This document shows, piece by piece, positions 35,690-48,130 of a DNA stretch of 64,000 nt. This DNA is from Rhyzopertha dominica. Lineage: Eukaryota > Arthropoda > Insecta > Coleoptera > Bostrichidae. Below the pieces are notes generated by a model. It made no database searches, was not told the DNA's origin, and was given only the letters and a program-made list of their open reading frames with translations. The stretch lies in contig QCXZ01000001.1 in assembly GCA_025024175.1 (NCBI GenBank), positions 16,988,001-17,052,000 of the forward strand, read 5' to 3'. The position numbers were made by a program, and so were the translations under genes. Position 1 is the stretch's first letter. The number at the start of each line of letters is the position of its first letter.

Positions 35690-37560
35690 ATAGAGGGATT
35701 TGCATCAGCTCTGAAACCGCCTGCGCATAGTATCCACTGTTGTTAAGGTCAACAAGGAGAGTGTTTACGAGGAGAGACCACAAGAGGGGAGATAATACAG
35801 CCTCGCGCAGCGGATGCCTCCACCATAGTTTCCCTCAAGCGACGGCAACAGAGCATCTACCCGATCCACTTTACAATAGCTCGTTAAAGCCTCTGCTTGC
35901 CACCACAGAAGAAAGACCATCAAATGAAGGATTGAAGGCTCCTTCAATATCCAAAAGGGCAGCTAGAGCCCATTCTTTTCTGGATAGCGCATCCTCACCT
36001 CGGCAGGTGATGATTGGGTGCTGTTTCCGTAGACATGCCTCTTCTGTAGGCATGCTGATTTGGATCTAGAAGTGTGTCAACCAACACTCGATCCCTTAGA
36101 AAACGCTCAACCAGCCTTTTTACTCGCCTTCAACAAAAACGAGGTCAGACTGATCGGCCGAAAATCCTTAGGCTGATTATAGTGAAGTCGATCAGCTTTT
36201 GGTACAAACACAACGCGACACCGCCTTCAAGACATTGATATGTGTTCCAAAGCTACTGACGCTATTATTATGTGATATCGAGGTCCTATAGTGATATCAC
36301 CCGCAGCCCTGAGAAGTGTGGAAAAAATGACATCCGGTCCCGCCGACTTAAACATCCAGGCCACGTCTCAGGCTTTCTCAGCCCTAGTTCCTTTTGGCCG
36401 CGTTGTCGTCCAAACTTGTTTGGGATCCCGGGAAGTAAGTCTGTAGCAGACACTCTAGTTCGATGCTTTCAGTTTCCGCATAGGATCCATACTGCAGTCG
36501 CCGAACGCCAGCCTCCAACCCGCTCTTCCCAAGATCTTTTTTAAGTCTGCAGGCAGTTGGGAGCTGTTCTACGCTAGTGCAAAACTTCCTCCAGCACTCA
36601 TTTTTCTTCTTTTTAATGAGACGTTTAAACCTTCTTTGTGTTTCCTTATAGGATTTTTATTCGGGAGGCTCGTTTAATTCACCGTTCCAACACATAATGT
36701 GATGGGCATTTGTATCACACCCCAAAATAACTGTCAGATTTTTGTTTCTACTACACTCAACCAGCGCACAAAGTTTTTGTGAGGGTGGCAGAGTAGGCGA
36801 GTCATAAGGTAGCTAGGCCAAAACCACGACAATGTTCTACAGATCTAATCGATCTATTAACTGACATATTACCCAATGAAGTTGGTCGCACGCACAAGCT
36901 ATTGGCAGCGAGCGCGCAAGCTTTCTGTCTTTCGTTAGACAGTACCAGAAAAAATAGAAAAGTTTTTGCAGCTAAAATCTCCCACTGCACCTTGGTAAAC
37001 CCAAGGCTCTTGAATTAGGGTGAAGCTTGTGTGCATTCCTATCAGATGCTGTCCTAAAAGACTGGACGCCTCAGAGCTGCCATGCAGGTTATTCTGTAGA
37101 AATCGCAACTCCTTCCCTTCCATTCTGAAAAGAAGTCTCGCACATCTACTTGTCAGTCGGCCCAGGTTCATCGATGGAGGAGCCCGAAGACCGGGGTCCC
37201 TATACTTCTAACCCTGGAGCTGCTGAGATACTACTCACAGGTGACTTCTTCCCAGATTCCAGGTACCAAGATTGGACCCTGCGTACCCCGGCGTACGCCA
37301 CTCAGCTATTAATTGAGAGCACTCGGAAGGACTTCTCATCAATTTCCATGATAAGCCTCATCTTCTTCCCAGATTGGTCTCTATCATGGATTTTCCAGAG
37401 CTTGGTGTTCAGCCCTGGATTCTGTCTAAAGAAGTTAAGCGACACAACAAATTGCCTGAGCTTTACATCTATAGTTATGTCGCCACAACATAGGTGGGGG
37501 TGAGTGTCACGGCTAGATCGGTAAGGTATGTTCGAACGTAGGTAATCTCTCGTATACATC
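35690..37560 (-). mobile_element. R1/Jockey-type non-LTR retrotransposon relic
   Basis: Read on the minus strand from right to left. At about 37300-37450 a piece of an ORF1-type protein contains PGLNTKLWKIHDRD and RLIMEIDEKS, the pattern of the DUF4780-like domain seen in insect LINE ORF1. At 36935-37171 is the start of ORF2 endonuclease (LRFLQNNLHGS, ALIQEPWVY-like FTLIQEPWVYQG). Further on (36550 to 36060) are pieces resembling the pre-RT region and RT boxes 1-2 (LLQTYFPGSQ, FKSAGPD, a broken DFRPISL region). At 35870-36053 is the RT box with LAALLDIEGAF. Stops and frame changes occur throughout and large parts of the endonuclease are missing. The plus-strand frames here (35740-36069, 36272-36544, 37150-37503) are antisense shadows. 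Confidence 0.8.
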
Positions 37561-38200
37561 TGTGTTGCGTATTTTTTAAGATATTTTCACAGACGCAGAC
37601 GTACCGTTTCGATAACAGGCTAATAATACGTTCGACCAGCCTGACGTACAAGCGTTAGTGAGAAAACGTTGGGATGTCTTTGCAGTCGACAGCTTAAACC
37701 AAGCCGCAAAAATGCTATTTTTGGTTTTAAATTGCGTTAATACCGTTAGAAATCTTGCCACAGAAATAAAATATATTTATAGATTAAACATTTCTGGAGC
37801 TCCGACATTNCCTCATTATCAATAAGTTAAATATGTATTTAGAGATTGTGAGTTACTGCTGTATTTTAAGGAAAGGTTGCCAATTTTGTACAAAGTATCG
37901 ATGCAATTTATGTAAATGTATTATTTATGTAAATTGTAAATGAGCATATGTGATATATATGTAATGTAATGCCTGCCACGGACAGCGATTCCTTCTCGTT
38001 TGTCTACAGAAATATATAGTTAAATTAAAATTTAGTCATTCGGGTGGTTGCAATAATCTATTTCTCTGAAGTTATAGATTATATTAAACAATTTGGAAAT
38101 TATAAAAGTAAAATATTAATTATACCTAATTAAATAACTGTGGATTATGTAGTTATTATTATTTATATAATTAAAATTTGACGTATCGAGTACTTGCTAA
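37561..38200. other. AT-rich sequence, nothing recognised
   Basis: The minus frame at 37576-37761 has no recognisable domain. It could belong to the 5' region of the LINE relic or the internal part of the candidate LTR element to the right. Confidence 0.35.
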
Positions 38201-38208
38201 AATCGAAT

Positions 38209-38523
38209 GGGCTCTGATACCACGATCTAATATCCAAAGAATATATGAAATTTTGAAGAGCGACTTAAATCAGTACTGATTTCAATATATGGACTGGTTT
38301 GTTTGGTTCGTTTTAAAACTGTCCTAAGATTTCATTGTCAAGACATTTAATTTTTAAGTATTAAGATCAGTCTGTTATACAAGGCAACAATGCTATTCCT
38401 TAGTTGCTACCTACACGAATTCCTGTTTCCTCTATATCACTTACACTGGATTTAATCTGACACTTTGAACAGTTTATTAAAAATTCTTTCCTAGGGACTC
38501 GCCGAGCGCCTCCATATGTAACA
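38209..38523 (-). mobile_element. Possible copia-like LTR with primer-binding site
   Basis: On the minus strand TGGTATCAGAGCCC (38222-38209) matches the primer-binding motif of many copia elements. It follows a segment of about 300 bases that starts TGTTACATATGG (38523) and holds an AATAAA near 38477. The segment does not end in CA, no second copy was found, and no copia protein is seen to the left. This is a candidate only. Confidence 0.35.
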
Positions 38524-39402
38524 ATTCAAATTGCACTAAGCTTTGGTGTATGTGCGCAGGGAGTACAACTGTCGGCAGAAACCAGCACAAAGTGAAATTA
38601 AATTAAAAATGAGCGAGGAAAACAGACAAGCCGCGAGACGAATTCACAGTGAAAGAACACAAAGAGCACGAGTCTTATGCATCTTCCTTAATTAAAATAT
38701 CACGGTAGACCGCATCTGATTCGCGACTGTACCGGGCTTGATGTTTATGCGTACTACTAAAAGGGTGAGATGTGGTGCTGCGCTTTTGTTTTGAGGTGTA
38801 TTAGATTAATTGCCCTTAGGACGCAAAGTAGAGGCCAGTGTTCCGCACAGATAATAAAGGATAAAGTGCAAATCACCATTATGCATAATAATAGTGGTGG
38901 CCAGCACAAGCTTAGACGGGCTTTGCAATTATAATTTTAAGCACACACATCAGAGACTTAAATAAAAATATATGTTTTAGTAAGAAATTGTTAGAAGTTG
39001 GGATGGTTGAATCAAAACAGAACTATTGCCCCCGCATTGTGCAACACTTAGTGGCTTTTGACTCCAACAATAAATTAATAAATATAAACAATTCTTACCA
39101 AGCATTTAGAATAATAACTAACAAAAATCAACTTGTTTAAATTAAAAAATAATATATTAGTGAACAAGTCTATTTGAAGGAACAGCAAGAAACCAGAACT
39201 TGTATAAATTAAAATTTGTGACAAAGAACAGAAACAGTTTCGGGGATTAAAAATAACATAACAATACATACCACGTTCAGAACTAAGTCGGGCATTTTTT
39301 GCTTCAAATTTTAATTAACAGTAGATTGGTAGAAGAAACTATTAGAATTGGCAAATGGTTGGCTTTTCACAACATACTTGTTACGGCTGCAGCTCTTCAA
39401 AC

Positions 39403-42400
39403 GGGTGCGTTAAGCTGGCCCGGCAGTTTNTCATTTTTCAAAATATTTTTACACAAGTGAAGAATGCTAGGCAAATGCTAGCGAATGCTGTCATTTTTAA
39501 GAAAAATGCTAGGTAAATAAGGTAAAAAAAAATAATTTAATTTTCCGGGCCAACTTAACGACAGTCCGGACATATTAAATATTTACAAAAATTTTTTGCT
39601 ACATATAGAATGCTAGCGAAATGCTAGCGAATGCTGGGGTTTATTTCAAAAATGCTACGTAAATAAGGCCGTACGCATAACTCAAAGTTGCCGGGCCAAC
39701 TTAACGCCAGCCCGGACCTGGTTATTTTTTGCAGTTTTTGTCATCAGACCGTGAATGCTAGCGAAATGCTGGCGAATGCTGGGGTTTATTTCAAAAATGC
39801 TATGTAAATAAGGCCATACGGATAACTTAAAGTTGCCGGGCTTAAATAACGCCAGCCGGGACCTGGTTATTTTTTGCAGTTTTTGTCATCAGTCCACGAA
39901 TGCTAGCGAAATGCTGGCGAATGCTGGGGTTTATTTAAAAAATGCTATGTATGTAAATAAGGCCATACGGATAACTTAAAGATGCCGGGCTTAAATAACG
40001 CCAGCCCGGACCTGGTTATTTTTTGCAGTTTTTGTCATCAGTCCATGAATGCTAGCGAAATGCTGGCGAATGCTGGGGTTTATTTCAAAAATGCTATGTA
40101 AATAAGGCCATACGGATAACTTAAAGATGCCGGGCTCAAATAACGCCAGCCCGGACCTGGTTATTTTTTGCAGTTTTTGTCATCAGTCCATGAATGCTAG
40201 CGAAATGCTGGCGAATGCTGGGGTTTATTTCAAAAATGCTATGTAAATAAGGCCATACGGATAACTTAAAGATGCCGGGCTTAAATAACGCCAGCCCGGA
40301 CCTGGTTATTTTTTGCAGTTTTTGTCATCAGTCCATGAATGCTAGCGAAATGCTGGCGAATGCTGGGGTTTATTTCAAAAATGCTATGTAAATAAGGCCA
40401 TACGGATAACTTAAAGTTGCCGGGCTTAAATAACGCCAGCCGGGACCTGGTTATTTTTTGCAGTTTTTGTCATCAGTCCACGAATGCTAGCGAAATGCTG
40501 GCGAATCCTGGGGTTTATTTCAAGAATGCTATGTAAATAAGGCCATACGGATAACTTAAAGATGCCGGGCTTAAATAACGCCAGCCCGGACCTGGTTATT
40601 TTTTGCAGTTTTTGTCATCAGTCCATGAATGCTAGCGAAATGCTGGCGAATGCTGGGGTTTATTTCAAAAATGCTATGTAAATAAGGCCATACGGATAAC
40701 TTAAAGATGCCGGGCTTAAATAACGCCAGCNCGGACCTGGTTATTTTTTGCAGTTTTTGTCATCAGTCCATGAATGCTAGCGAAATGCTGGCGAATGCTG
40801 GGGTTTATTTCAAAAATGCTATGTAAATAAGGCCATACGGATAACTTAAAGTTGCCGGGCTTAAATAACGCCAGCCCGGACCTGGTTATTTTTTGCAGTT
40901 TTTGTCATCAGTCCATGAATGCTAGCGAAATGCTGGCGAATGCTGGGGTTTATTTCAAAAATGCTATGTAAATAAGGCCATACGGATAACTTAAAGATGC
41001 CGGGCTTAAATAACGCCAGCCCGGACCTGGTTATTTTTTGCAGTTTTTGTCATCAGTCCATGAATGCTAGCGAAATGCTGGCGAATGCTGGGGTTTATTT
41101 CAAAAATGCTATGTAAATAAGGCCATACGGATAACTTAAAGATGCCGGGCTTAAATAACGCCAGCCCGGACCTGGTAATTTTTTGCAGTTTTTGTCATCA
41201 GTCCATGAATGCTAGCGAAATGCTGGCGAATGCTGGGGTTTATTTCAAAAATGCTATGTAAATAAGGCCATACGGATAACTTAAAGATGCCGGGCTTAAA
41301 TAACGCCAGCCCGGACCTGGTTATTTTTTGCAGTTTTTGTCATCAGTCCATGAATGCTAGCGAAATGCTGGCGAAATACTGGGGTTTATTTCAAAAATGC
41401 TATGTAAATAAGGCCATACGGATAACTTAAAGATGCCGGGCTTAAATAACGCCAGCCCGGACCTGGTTATTTTTTGCAGTTTTTGTCATCAGTCCATGAA
41501 TGCTAGCGAAATGCTGGGGTTTATTTCAAAAATGCTATGTAAATAAGGCCATACGGATAACTTAAAGATGCCGGGCTTAAATAACGCCAGCCCGGACCTG
41601 GTTATTTTTTGCAGTTTTTGTCATCAGTCCATGAATGCTAGCGAAATGCTGGCGAACGCTGGGGTTTATTTCAAAAATGCTATGTAAATAAGGCCATGCG
41701 GATAACTTAAAGTTGCCGGGCTTAAATAACGCCAGCCCGGACCTGGTTATTTTTTGCAGTTTTTGTCATCAGTCCATGAATGCTAGCGAAATGCTGGGGT
41801 TTATTTCAAAAATGCTATGTAAATAAGGCCATACGGATAACTTAAAGATGCCGGGCTTAAATAACGCCAGTCCGGGCTGGCGTATTTAGGCCCGGCAACT
41901 TTAAGTTATCCGTACGGCCTTATTTACATAGCATTTTTGAAATAAACCCCAGCATTCGCCAGCATTTTGCTAGCATTCATGGACTGATGGCAAAAACTGC
42001 AAAAAATAACCAGGTCCGGGCTGGCGTTATTTAAGCCCGGCAACTTTAAGTTATCCGTATGGCCTTATTTACATAGCATTTTTGAAATAAACCCCAGCAT
42101 TCGCCAGCATTTCGCTAGCATTCACGGACTGATGACAAAAACTGCAAAACATAACCAGGTCCGGGCTGGCGTTAAGTTGGCCCGGCAACTTTGAGTTATC
42201 CGTACGGCCTTATTTACGTAGCATTTTTGAAATAAACCCCAGCATTCGCTAGCATTTCGCTAGCATTCTATATGTAGCAAAAAATTTTTGTAAATATTTA
42301 ATATGTCCGGGCTGTCGTTAAGTTGGCCCGGAAAATTAAATTATTTTTATTACCTTATTTACCTAGCATTTTTCTTAAAAATGACAGCATTCGCTAGCAT

Positions 42401-42472
42401 TTGCCTAGCATTCTTTACTTTTGTAAAAATATTTTGAAAAATGACAAACTGCCGGGCCAGCTTAACGCACCC
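39403..42472. mobile_element. Foldback (long inverted-repeat) transposable element
   Basis: The element is 3070 bases. Its ends are GGGTGCGTTAAGCTGGCC (39403) and its inverse ending GCACCC (42472), flanked by perfect 9-base target duplications TCTTCAAAC (39394-39402 and 42473-42481). The arms meet near 41873. The left arm (about 2.47 kb) has two diverged outer units and then some 15 units of about 145 bases. The right arm (about 0.6 kb) has about four units in inverse order, with the outermost two again matching the left outer units. Each unit contains aatgctagcgaaatgct and an internal CCGGGC/GCCCGG hairpin. A 9-base duplication suits Drosophila FB-type foldbacks and Mutator-like transposases, so mobilisation in trans by such a transposase is inferred. 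There is no coding capacity. Confidence 0.92.
39716..41870. repeat. Tandem array of about 145-base units in the foldback left arm
   Basis: The word gcagtttttgtcatcag recurs at 39731, 39876, 40025, 40170, 40315, 40460, 40605, 40750, 40895, 41040, 41185, 41330, 41476, 41611 and 41756. The spacing is 145 apart from single steps of 149 (4-base duplication), 146 and 135 (10-base deletion; a final shortened unit follows). Units are nearly identical. Variants such as gccagccgggacc with tccacgaatgct recur four units apart (about 39852 and 40437), pointing to block duplication. Confidence 0.92.
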
Positions 42473-42761
42473 TCTTCAAACACCGGTGCTCGGTTGGTTG
42501 GTTGCGGGGCACTTGTAAACTGAGAAAACATCTAGCAAGATCTGAAAAGTAGGCTGAACAGTCGCAGTCGTTGGGGAATGTTTGATACGCCAGATAATTT
42601 GTCGTGGCGTTGAAAAAGAGAGTCAGTATGTATGTCACTTGGATCGGAAGTGATAGAGTGAAGGGCGTCGATTGACGACTTATAGTTAGTGACTGTAGGG
42701 TGTTGTTAATTATAATTTTACAAATTGTTAAGCACTGTAAAATAAAGCTTGGTGCTTGACA

Positions 42762-45700
42762 AAAATTGGTGACATTTGATGTCAGAAGTGAGAGAACCCC
42801 AGTGTGAAGTGCTGCGGGAGTTGCTTTGCTGGAAGATCAATTCTGGGTGTTTCCACGATATTCCAGAATTCGACATCAACAAGACCCCAAGTGTGAAACA
42901 TAGTTGGAATCATCTCGCCAAGGAGAAGCGATTGAAGATCACTTAAAGATTTTCCAGAACATACAGCACAGGTTAGTTGGAGAAAAAGTATGAAATTGTA
43001 TGCCAGNGGAGACTAGAAGCAGAACAACGACAATGGAGGAACAAATGAATATGNTGTTTCCGCAGGTCAGGAANAAATGTGGCATGANATGAAAGAAAGC
43101 CGGGACGCACNGAATAAGAGAAGTGGCAGTGGAAGAGCAATTGAGTACAAACCTGGTGAAAATAAAATGCAACAAAAAAAAATATCAACCAAGTTGGACG
43201 ATATAGAAGAATCGTAGATAAGGCTGGCGGCAAAATGGAGGATATGAAAGAGAAGGTAGCTAAAATTTAATGAGATATTGACATGAAGATTGAAAACATT
43301 CTGAGGGAATTCTCAAATACCTGTAGGTTGCAAACTGGGGACTAAAGGTATTACAGCTATAGACAAATTGGTTAAGGTTAAGCTTCCTTATTTCGATAGA
43401 ATAGTTTGAGATTGCTGCACGTGCGAATAATTGGGGTGATATGGAGAAGGCAACTCCACTGATAAACCTGTCGTGAGGTGAGGCGCTGCACACACTGCAA
43501 GGACTGACCACCGAACAACATAGAAACTTTGCACCATTAGTAGCCGACTGGAGATGCACTGTGGACACAAACAAATTCGGCAAGTATACCAAACGCAACT
43601 TAATGCCGGAGTCAATGGGCCAATGAAACCCTACAACAGTTTGAAGCAGATATAAAATGACTGTCTAAAGACTAGCTTAATGTTCTACACCAAGTTATTG
43701 AACAGCTGACGGTTCAAACATTCATAAAGGGAGTGAGCGACTCAAAGCTGCAACATACATAGATGGCGCGTCATAGGAGTCCGAGGGCTGTCGCACGCCC
43801 TAGAACTTAACGCAGCAAAACGGCCTTCTAAGGTGCACGTGCGAGTGCGGTAAGCGGAAGTAACTGATGGACGCGAGCAATACGCTCTGAGGCCGATGAC
43901 ATTGCGAAGATTATAGAGAACGGCCGTGTTCCTAAATTGAAGTGCTGGGGATGTAGCGGTCACCTCCGTCGTGACTGCCGACACTGCAAACGACCGTTTA
44001 CAATCTAGAAAGGACCGGGCTTGGTGGGCGAAAGCCCGCTTACTATTCCTACCATACCCCACATGAGATCATCACCGCCAAGCTTAATGAAAGTGGCCAC
44101 ATCGAAGCAATTATTAACAACCAGAAAATACAAATGCTAGTCGGTACCGCTTCTTCCAGGATCGTCGTTCAACCAGGTATTACACTCGACTAGAGTATTA
44201 GGTCACCAAAGAGAAGATGGGTGTAAACAACATCCATTGATAAGAAAATCGATATCAAGGCAGTCCATTGCGGAAATCCGACTGGGAAACGTTTCCACCC
44301 TGAGGTACTAATTGACATTTGCGACGATGCGGTTCTCGACCTGGGCTTCCTTGAATCACCCAGTATTAGGTTAGATCTTGATAACGAACTCGCGTACTGT
44401 CGAACAAGAATTGGTTAATGTCAGTTGGCACGAACAAGTAAACCATTCATAATGTCTTCATTGAGGGATGAGAATGCCAGTGGGAATTGCAAATCTGAAA
44501 GGCTTCGAGCAGATTTCGAAACGGACAAGGCTGGAAAGATTTGATAATATGGTAACAGTAGTTCGACGGTGCAACGTTGAAGAGGTTCCTCCTAACAGAT
44601 GTGCCGTAAGGCTGTCTCCGGCACTTTTAGATTTGCTAGACCGTTGCAAGCCGCAATTGAATGAAAACCAGATCCTCGCAAAACAGAAGAGCTGTTAAGG
44701 AATTTATACAAGTTTAAAGACATGAACAAGAAAAGTGTTACAGAACCATTTCAGAACTGGTAAGCGTCACCGATCGTGCTAGTCAAGAAGACAGATGGAT
44801 CTACCATATAGATGACACTTTATACAGTTTGAGGGGTGGTTGTCTACATTAGACTTGAAGAGTGAATGCTGGCTTACTGACAAGTGATGCTATACCCGGA
44901 CGACAAGGAGGTAACTGCGTTCACCACAGATGACGAGTTGTGACGCTTCAATGTAATTCCTTTTGAATTGCGCAACACGCCAGCCACCTTTGAGACTCAC
45001 GTATGCAGTACAGCAGGGCTTAAGCTGGAAGACTTGTCTGGTATACCTAGAAGGTATAAACTTAAGGTCACCTCTATTCTGCGGAATTTGCAACCTGCGG
45101 GGAATTAAAAAAACAGGACGACTCCACTTTACCCGCTTTACCCACTTTCCATGGTTGAGAGATTCAACACAACGCTGGAGACAAATCTAAGAATATACGC
45201 AAATGTACATCAGACCGACTAGGACCGTCACATCCCTTTATTTCTGCTGGCATGTCGTCTCGCTATCCATAAGATATCTGAAAGAACGCCAGCCAACCTG
45301 TTTGGCAGGGAGCCAGGGCTACCAGTTGACATACTGGGACATACTGAGAACCAACCCCTGGCTATTGACGAGTACGCACGCCTGTTGCAAGAACGTTTAC
45401 AAGCCGTTCATACCGCAGTGAGGTCGAAGATCAAGTTTGAGAGTGACTGGCCACGACCACGCCCGCGACTCGACGAGCCAGGGGTGGCGCTTATAGAGAA
45501 GGAGATCGGGTATGGTTCTACAACACCGTTAGTAGGAAAGTGCGAAACCCGAAACTGCAACAGTCCTAGGAAGGACGTACCAGGTTGTGGCCAGGACAAA
45601 CGACGTTGTTTATCGCATACAGAAGAGTGACCAGATCAAAAAGAAAGTGGCGTACATCGGTTGCCGATGAAAGTTGCGAGTATTGCTCTTGTAGGAACAA

Positions 45701-45820
45701 TGATGAGTTATGCTCCGCTTTGATAAAGATTAACACCCATCAAGTCCAGAAGGTCAGACCCAAATCATCAAGAACACCGGCCCCGCTTATTATGCGCCTG
45801 AAATACCTTAGCACGTAGGA
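42762..45820 (+). pseudogene. Gypsy-type LTR retrotransposon internal region, decayed
   Basis: Gag, protease, reverse transcriptase and integrase remnants occur in order on the plus strand in several frames with stops. Gag includes GEALHTLQGLTTEQHRNF (about 43475) and LQQFEADIK (about 43632). A zinc knuckle at 43943-43978 reads CWGCSGHLRRDC, two residues shorter than CX2CX4HX4C. The protease motif near 44140 reads LVGTASS in place of D-T/S-G-A. RT remnants are VKKTDGS (44783), STLDLKS (about 44847), FNVIPFELRNTPATFE (about 44949) and KTCLVYL, with the YxDD lost. Integrase remnants are MVERFNTTLETNLRIYANVH (about 45150), and EYARLLQERLQAVH leads to the C-terminal domain. A deletion removed RNase H and the integrase core. 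No 3' LTR was found. The pattern suits the CsRn1/Kabuki branch. Confidence 0.8.
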
Positions 45821-47920
45821 AGTAAGAAAATCTCGATAGTCTTTGCAGTGCAACCAACAAGTATTCACTGAACAGAACACTATTTATAGCAGGGCAGGAG
45901 CAAGTTGCTCTGGTAAGGAAGGAACAATGCATAATTCAGAAACCAGAGTTTGTGGTTCTGGCCGTTGATGCTGGTGACCAAAATGGATGGATCATTTCTA
46001 CACTATGTTGATCACCGCAAGTAATAATAAACAATTATGTGTGTTTTGGTTAACAAGTCGGTATCTCCACATGATGAGCTAAAAAAAACCAGCAGAACTC
46101 ATAAGTCACGGAAACTGGTTTGTAAACCAACACAAATGGTTGTAATTTCATTATCTTGCTTCCGCTTGTGAAAAGTTTCTTCCGTTTGAACAAGCATAGA
46201 TCCCCGCAATAGGCATTGGTCGCTACTAGGTTATGGTTTTAATTTGCAGCTGATCCAATAGATTGCGCTCTGCACTATTGAGTTATGGGATTCGGCTTAT
46301 CAACTAAGACAGATGGCTTTTATTCGTTATTTTGCCTACCTAGATATGTGCCGATAAATACGTAGATTTGCATATTATAACAAAAGCTATCATTGTTTCA
46401 ATTGTCGTATGGATATAAGCTAAAAATTCACACACACATATTAGGTAATACACGTAATAAACGAAAAACAACGAAATATTCCAACACTAAAATTTCTCCC
46501 TTTTCTTGATATAAGCTGCTGCGTCCAAAATCTTGATTCCAGACGAATGCCGTTCCCCAGTGCCATCGGCCCTGTTTTGTCCTTAAATTACTGTCATTTT
46601 CACGTGACGTAGCTTTTTAATAATGTTTCCCCGAAACACATTTCAGCGTGTCACCCGACGAAACCCACTCCACCATCCCGCCCCGTGAGGTGAACCAACA
46701 TTTGTCATCCGCGAGCCTACCGCACTGTCACCAATCAACATTTTACGAGCGTCACAACACACCGGAGCGCCATAAAACGATTTCACCAACTCGCACTCGG
46801 ATTCTTTTTACATATCTTTCCGCGACCAGAGATTTATTCCGTTACACGTTCGTTCCAGGAGTTTTATTAAATACAAATAAAAAGGGCCATGCCTGCGTGG
46901 ATTTATATCCAGATTATCCCAAGATGTGCTGGATATTTTTGGGTATGATTTAAAAATCTCCGTAAGAAAAACCACCTACGGTTAAAACGAATAGTTTAGG
47001 GCTGCACGTGTTGAGAAAAGAGTGTGTTTGGCTAACATAAAATATACGTACATACACACGTTTTTTTTTCAAAATACTCAATTGCTAGCTCCCTCTACAT
47101 CAGAAACCGCTGCAAAGTAAAACCTCGCTTGGATTCGCAGTACAAGATTTACTTTAGCAGTACCTTAAGTATCTTATGATATTTGGAACATTAGAAATAA
47201 ATTGTATTGCTTAACACAACTTCGTTCTTTAGTTTGTTGAGCTTTCTGCTAATTTATTTGTTAGTTTATAGTTGTGGGGACTGGTTCCTCTTTTGATCAA
47301 CTTCGCAAAGGATGCAATCACTTTTTTTGTGAATCAAAGCGAACAAGGCGATGCTAGTGTACAAGCGTGATGTAGTGAAGCGTAGTGTATGGAATAGTGG
47401 TTAGTCCAATTAGTTGTGATAATAGTGGTGAATTGTACTAGTGGTTGAATTTAAGTCAGAAATGCAGAATTTATCGAACAGTATAAAACCTTTGCTGTTG
47501 ATGACTTCCTAACTAATTTATATAACAGGTTCGCTGCTATTAATTTCACTGGGAAGTCAGGAAGAGGTGACCGCCGACCATTTCTGAATACCTTTCATTA
47601 ACAGGTCAGTACCGGACTGCCTTTATTGTCAGTTGCGTTATAGTGTGTCACAATTCGGTACTACTTAAGACAGAATACCGGCAGTCAAAAGACACTCGGT
47701 GGAGAGATTCTCAATGGTTCAGAAGTGTTAGATGGAGCTTGTTAGCATTTTAATTTATTCTAATAAATCCACGTTTGTCAGTTCCTTTTAGTTAGTGTTA
47801 GTGTATAGGATACGTAAATGCTTGCAATTTAATATGCATGGAAATGATACAGTTCAAGTAACACGCTTCAGTCCATTTTAGGTAACTCAAAAGATAAGGT
47901 AAAAAGAAAAAAATCGAAGT
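45821..47920. other. Gene-free stretch right of the gypsy relic
   Basis: No 3' LTR matching 42482-42761 was found. The plus frame at 46648-46953 has no recognisable domain. Otherwise AT-rich. Confidence 0.4.
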
Positions 47921-47921
47921 T

Positions 47922-48130
47922 TTGCGAAACTAACTGTAAAGAGTGTGAGAAGGAATATCCTAGGCAAACTAGACAAGCATTGTTCACCAGGCTGTAGGAG
48001 CATAATATGGTTCATTTGAGCCACAGCAGAGTATAAAGGTCTAATGTTGCTTAACATGTTTCACAACTACGTCACAAAATAGATTTTAAAAATTGAAGAT
48101 TCTTAATACGTTTTAGGAAAACGACTTGGT
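47922..48130 (+). pseudogene. Penelope-like element fragment (GIY-YIG remnant)
   Basis: The plus strand reads NCKECEKEYPRQTRQALFTR, a stop, then EH. This matches the C-K-x-C-x-K-x-YIGQT-x-R-x-L-x-x-R-x-x-EH core of Penelope-type GIY-YIG endonucleases, with YIGQT changed to YPRQT. About 100 decayed bases of the same domain follow. Dead. Confidence 0.55.

Larger units (their letters stand above)
39379..42761 (+). repeat. 5' LTR of a gypsy-type retrotransposon, split by a foldback element
   Basis: The LTR starts TGTTACGGCTGC at 39379, is interrupted after 39402 and resumes at 42482. It ends CTTGACA at 42761 with an AATAAA at 42741. Without the insertion and one target copy it is about 304 bases. 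It is followed directly by AAAATTGGTGAC and gatgtcagaagtg, the usual start of the internal region in CsRn1/Kabuki-like gypsy elements. Confidence 0.7.

Noticed and set aside
35740..37503. Several plus-strand frames (35740-36069, 36272-36544, 37150-37503)
   Set aside because: They are antisense to recognisable LINE protein pieces on the minus strand.
39716..41870. CRISPR-like regular repeat array
   Set aside because: The whole 145-base unit is repeated with no unique spacers, and the genome is eukaryotic.
45821..46100. 3' LTR of the gypsy relic
   Set aside because: No sequence matching the 5' LTR (42482-42761) was found here.
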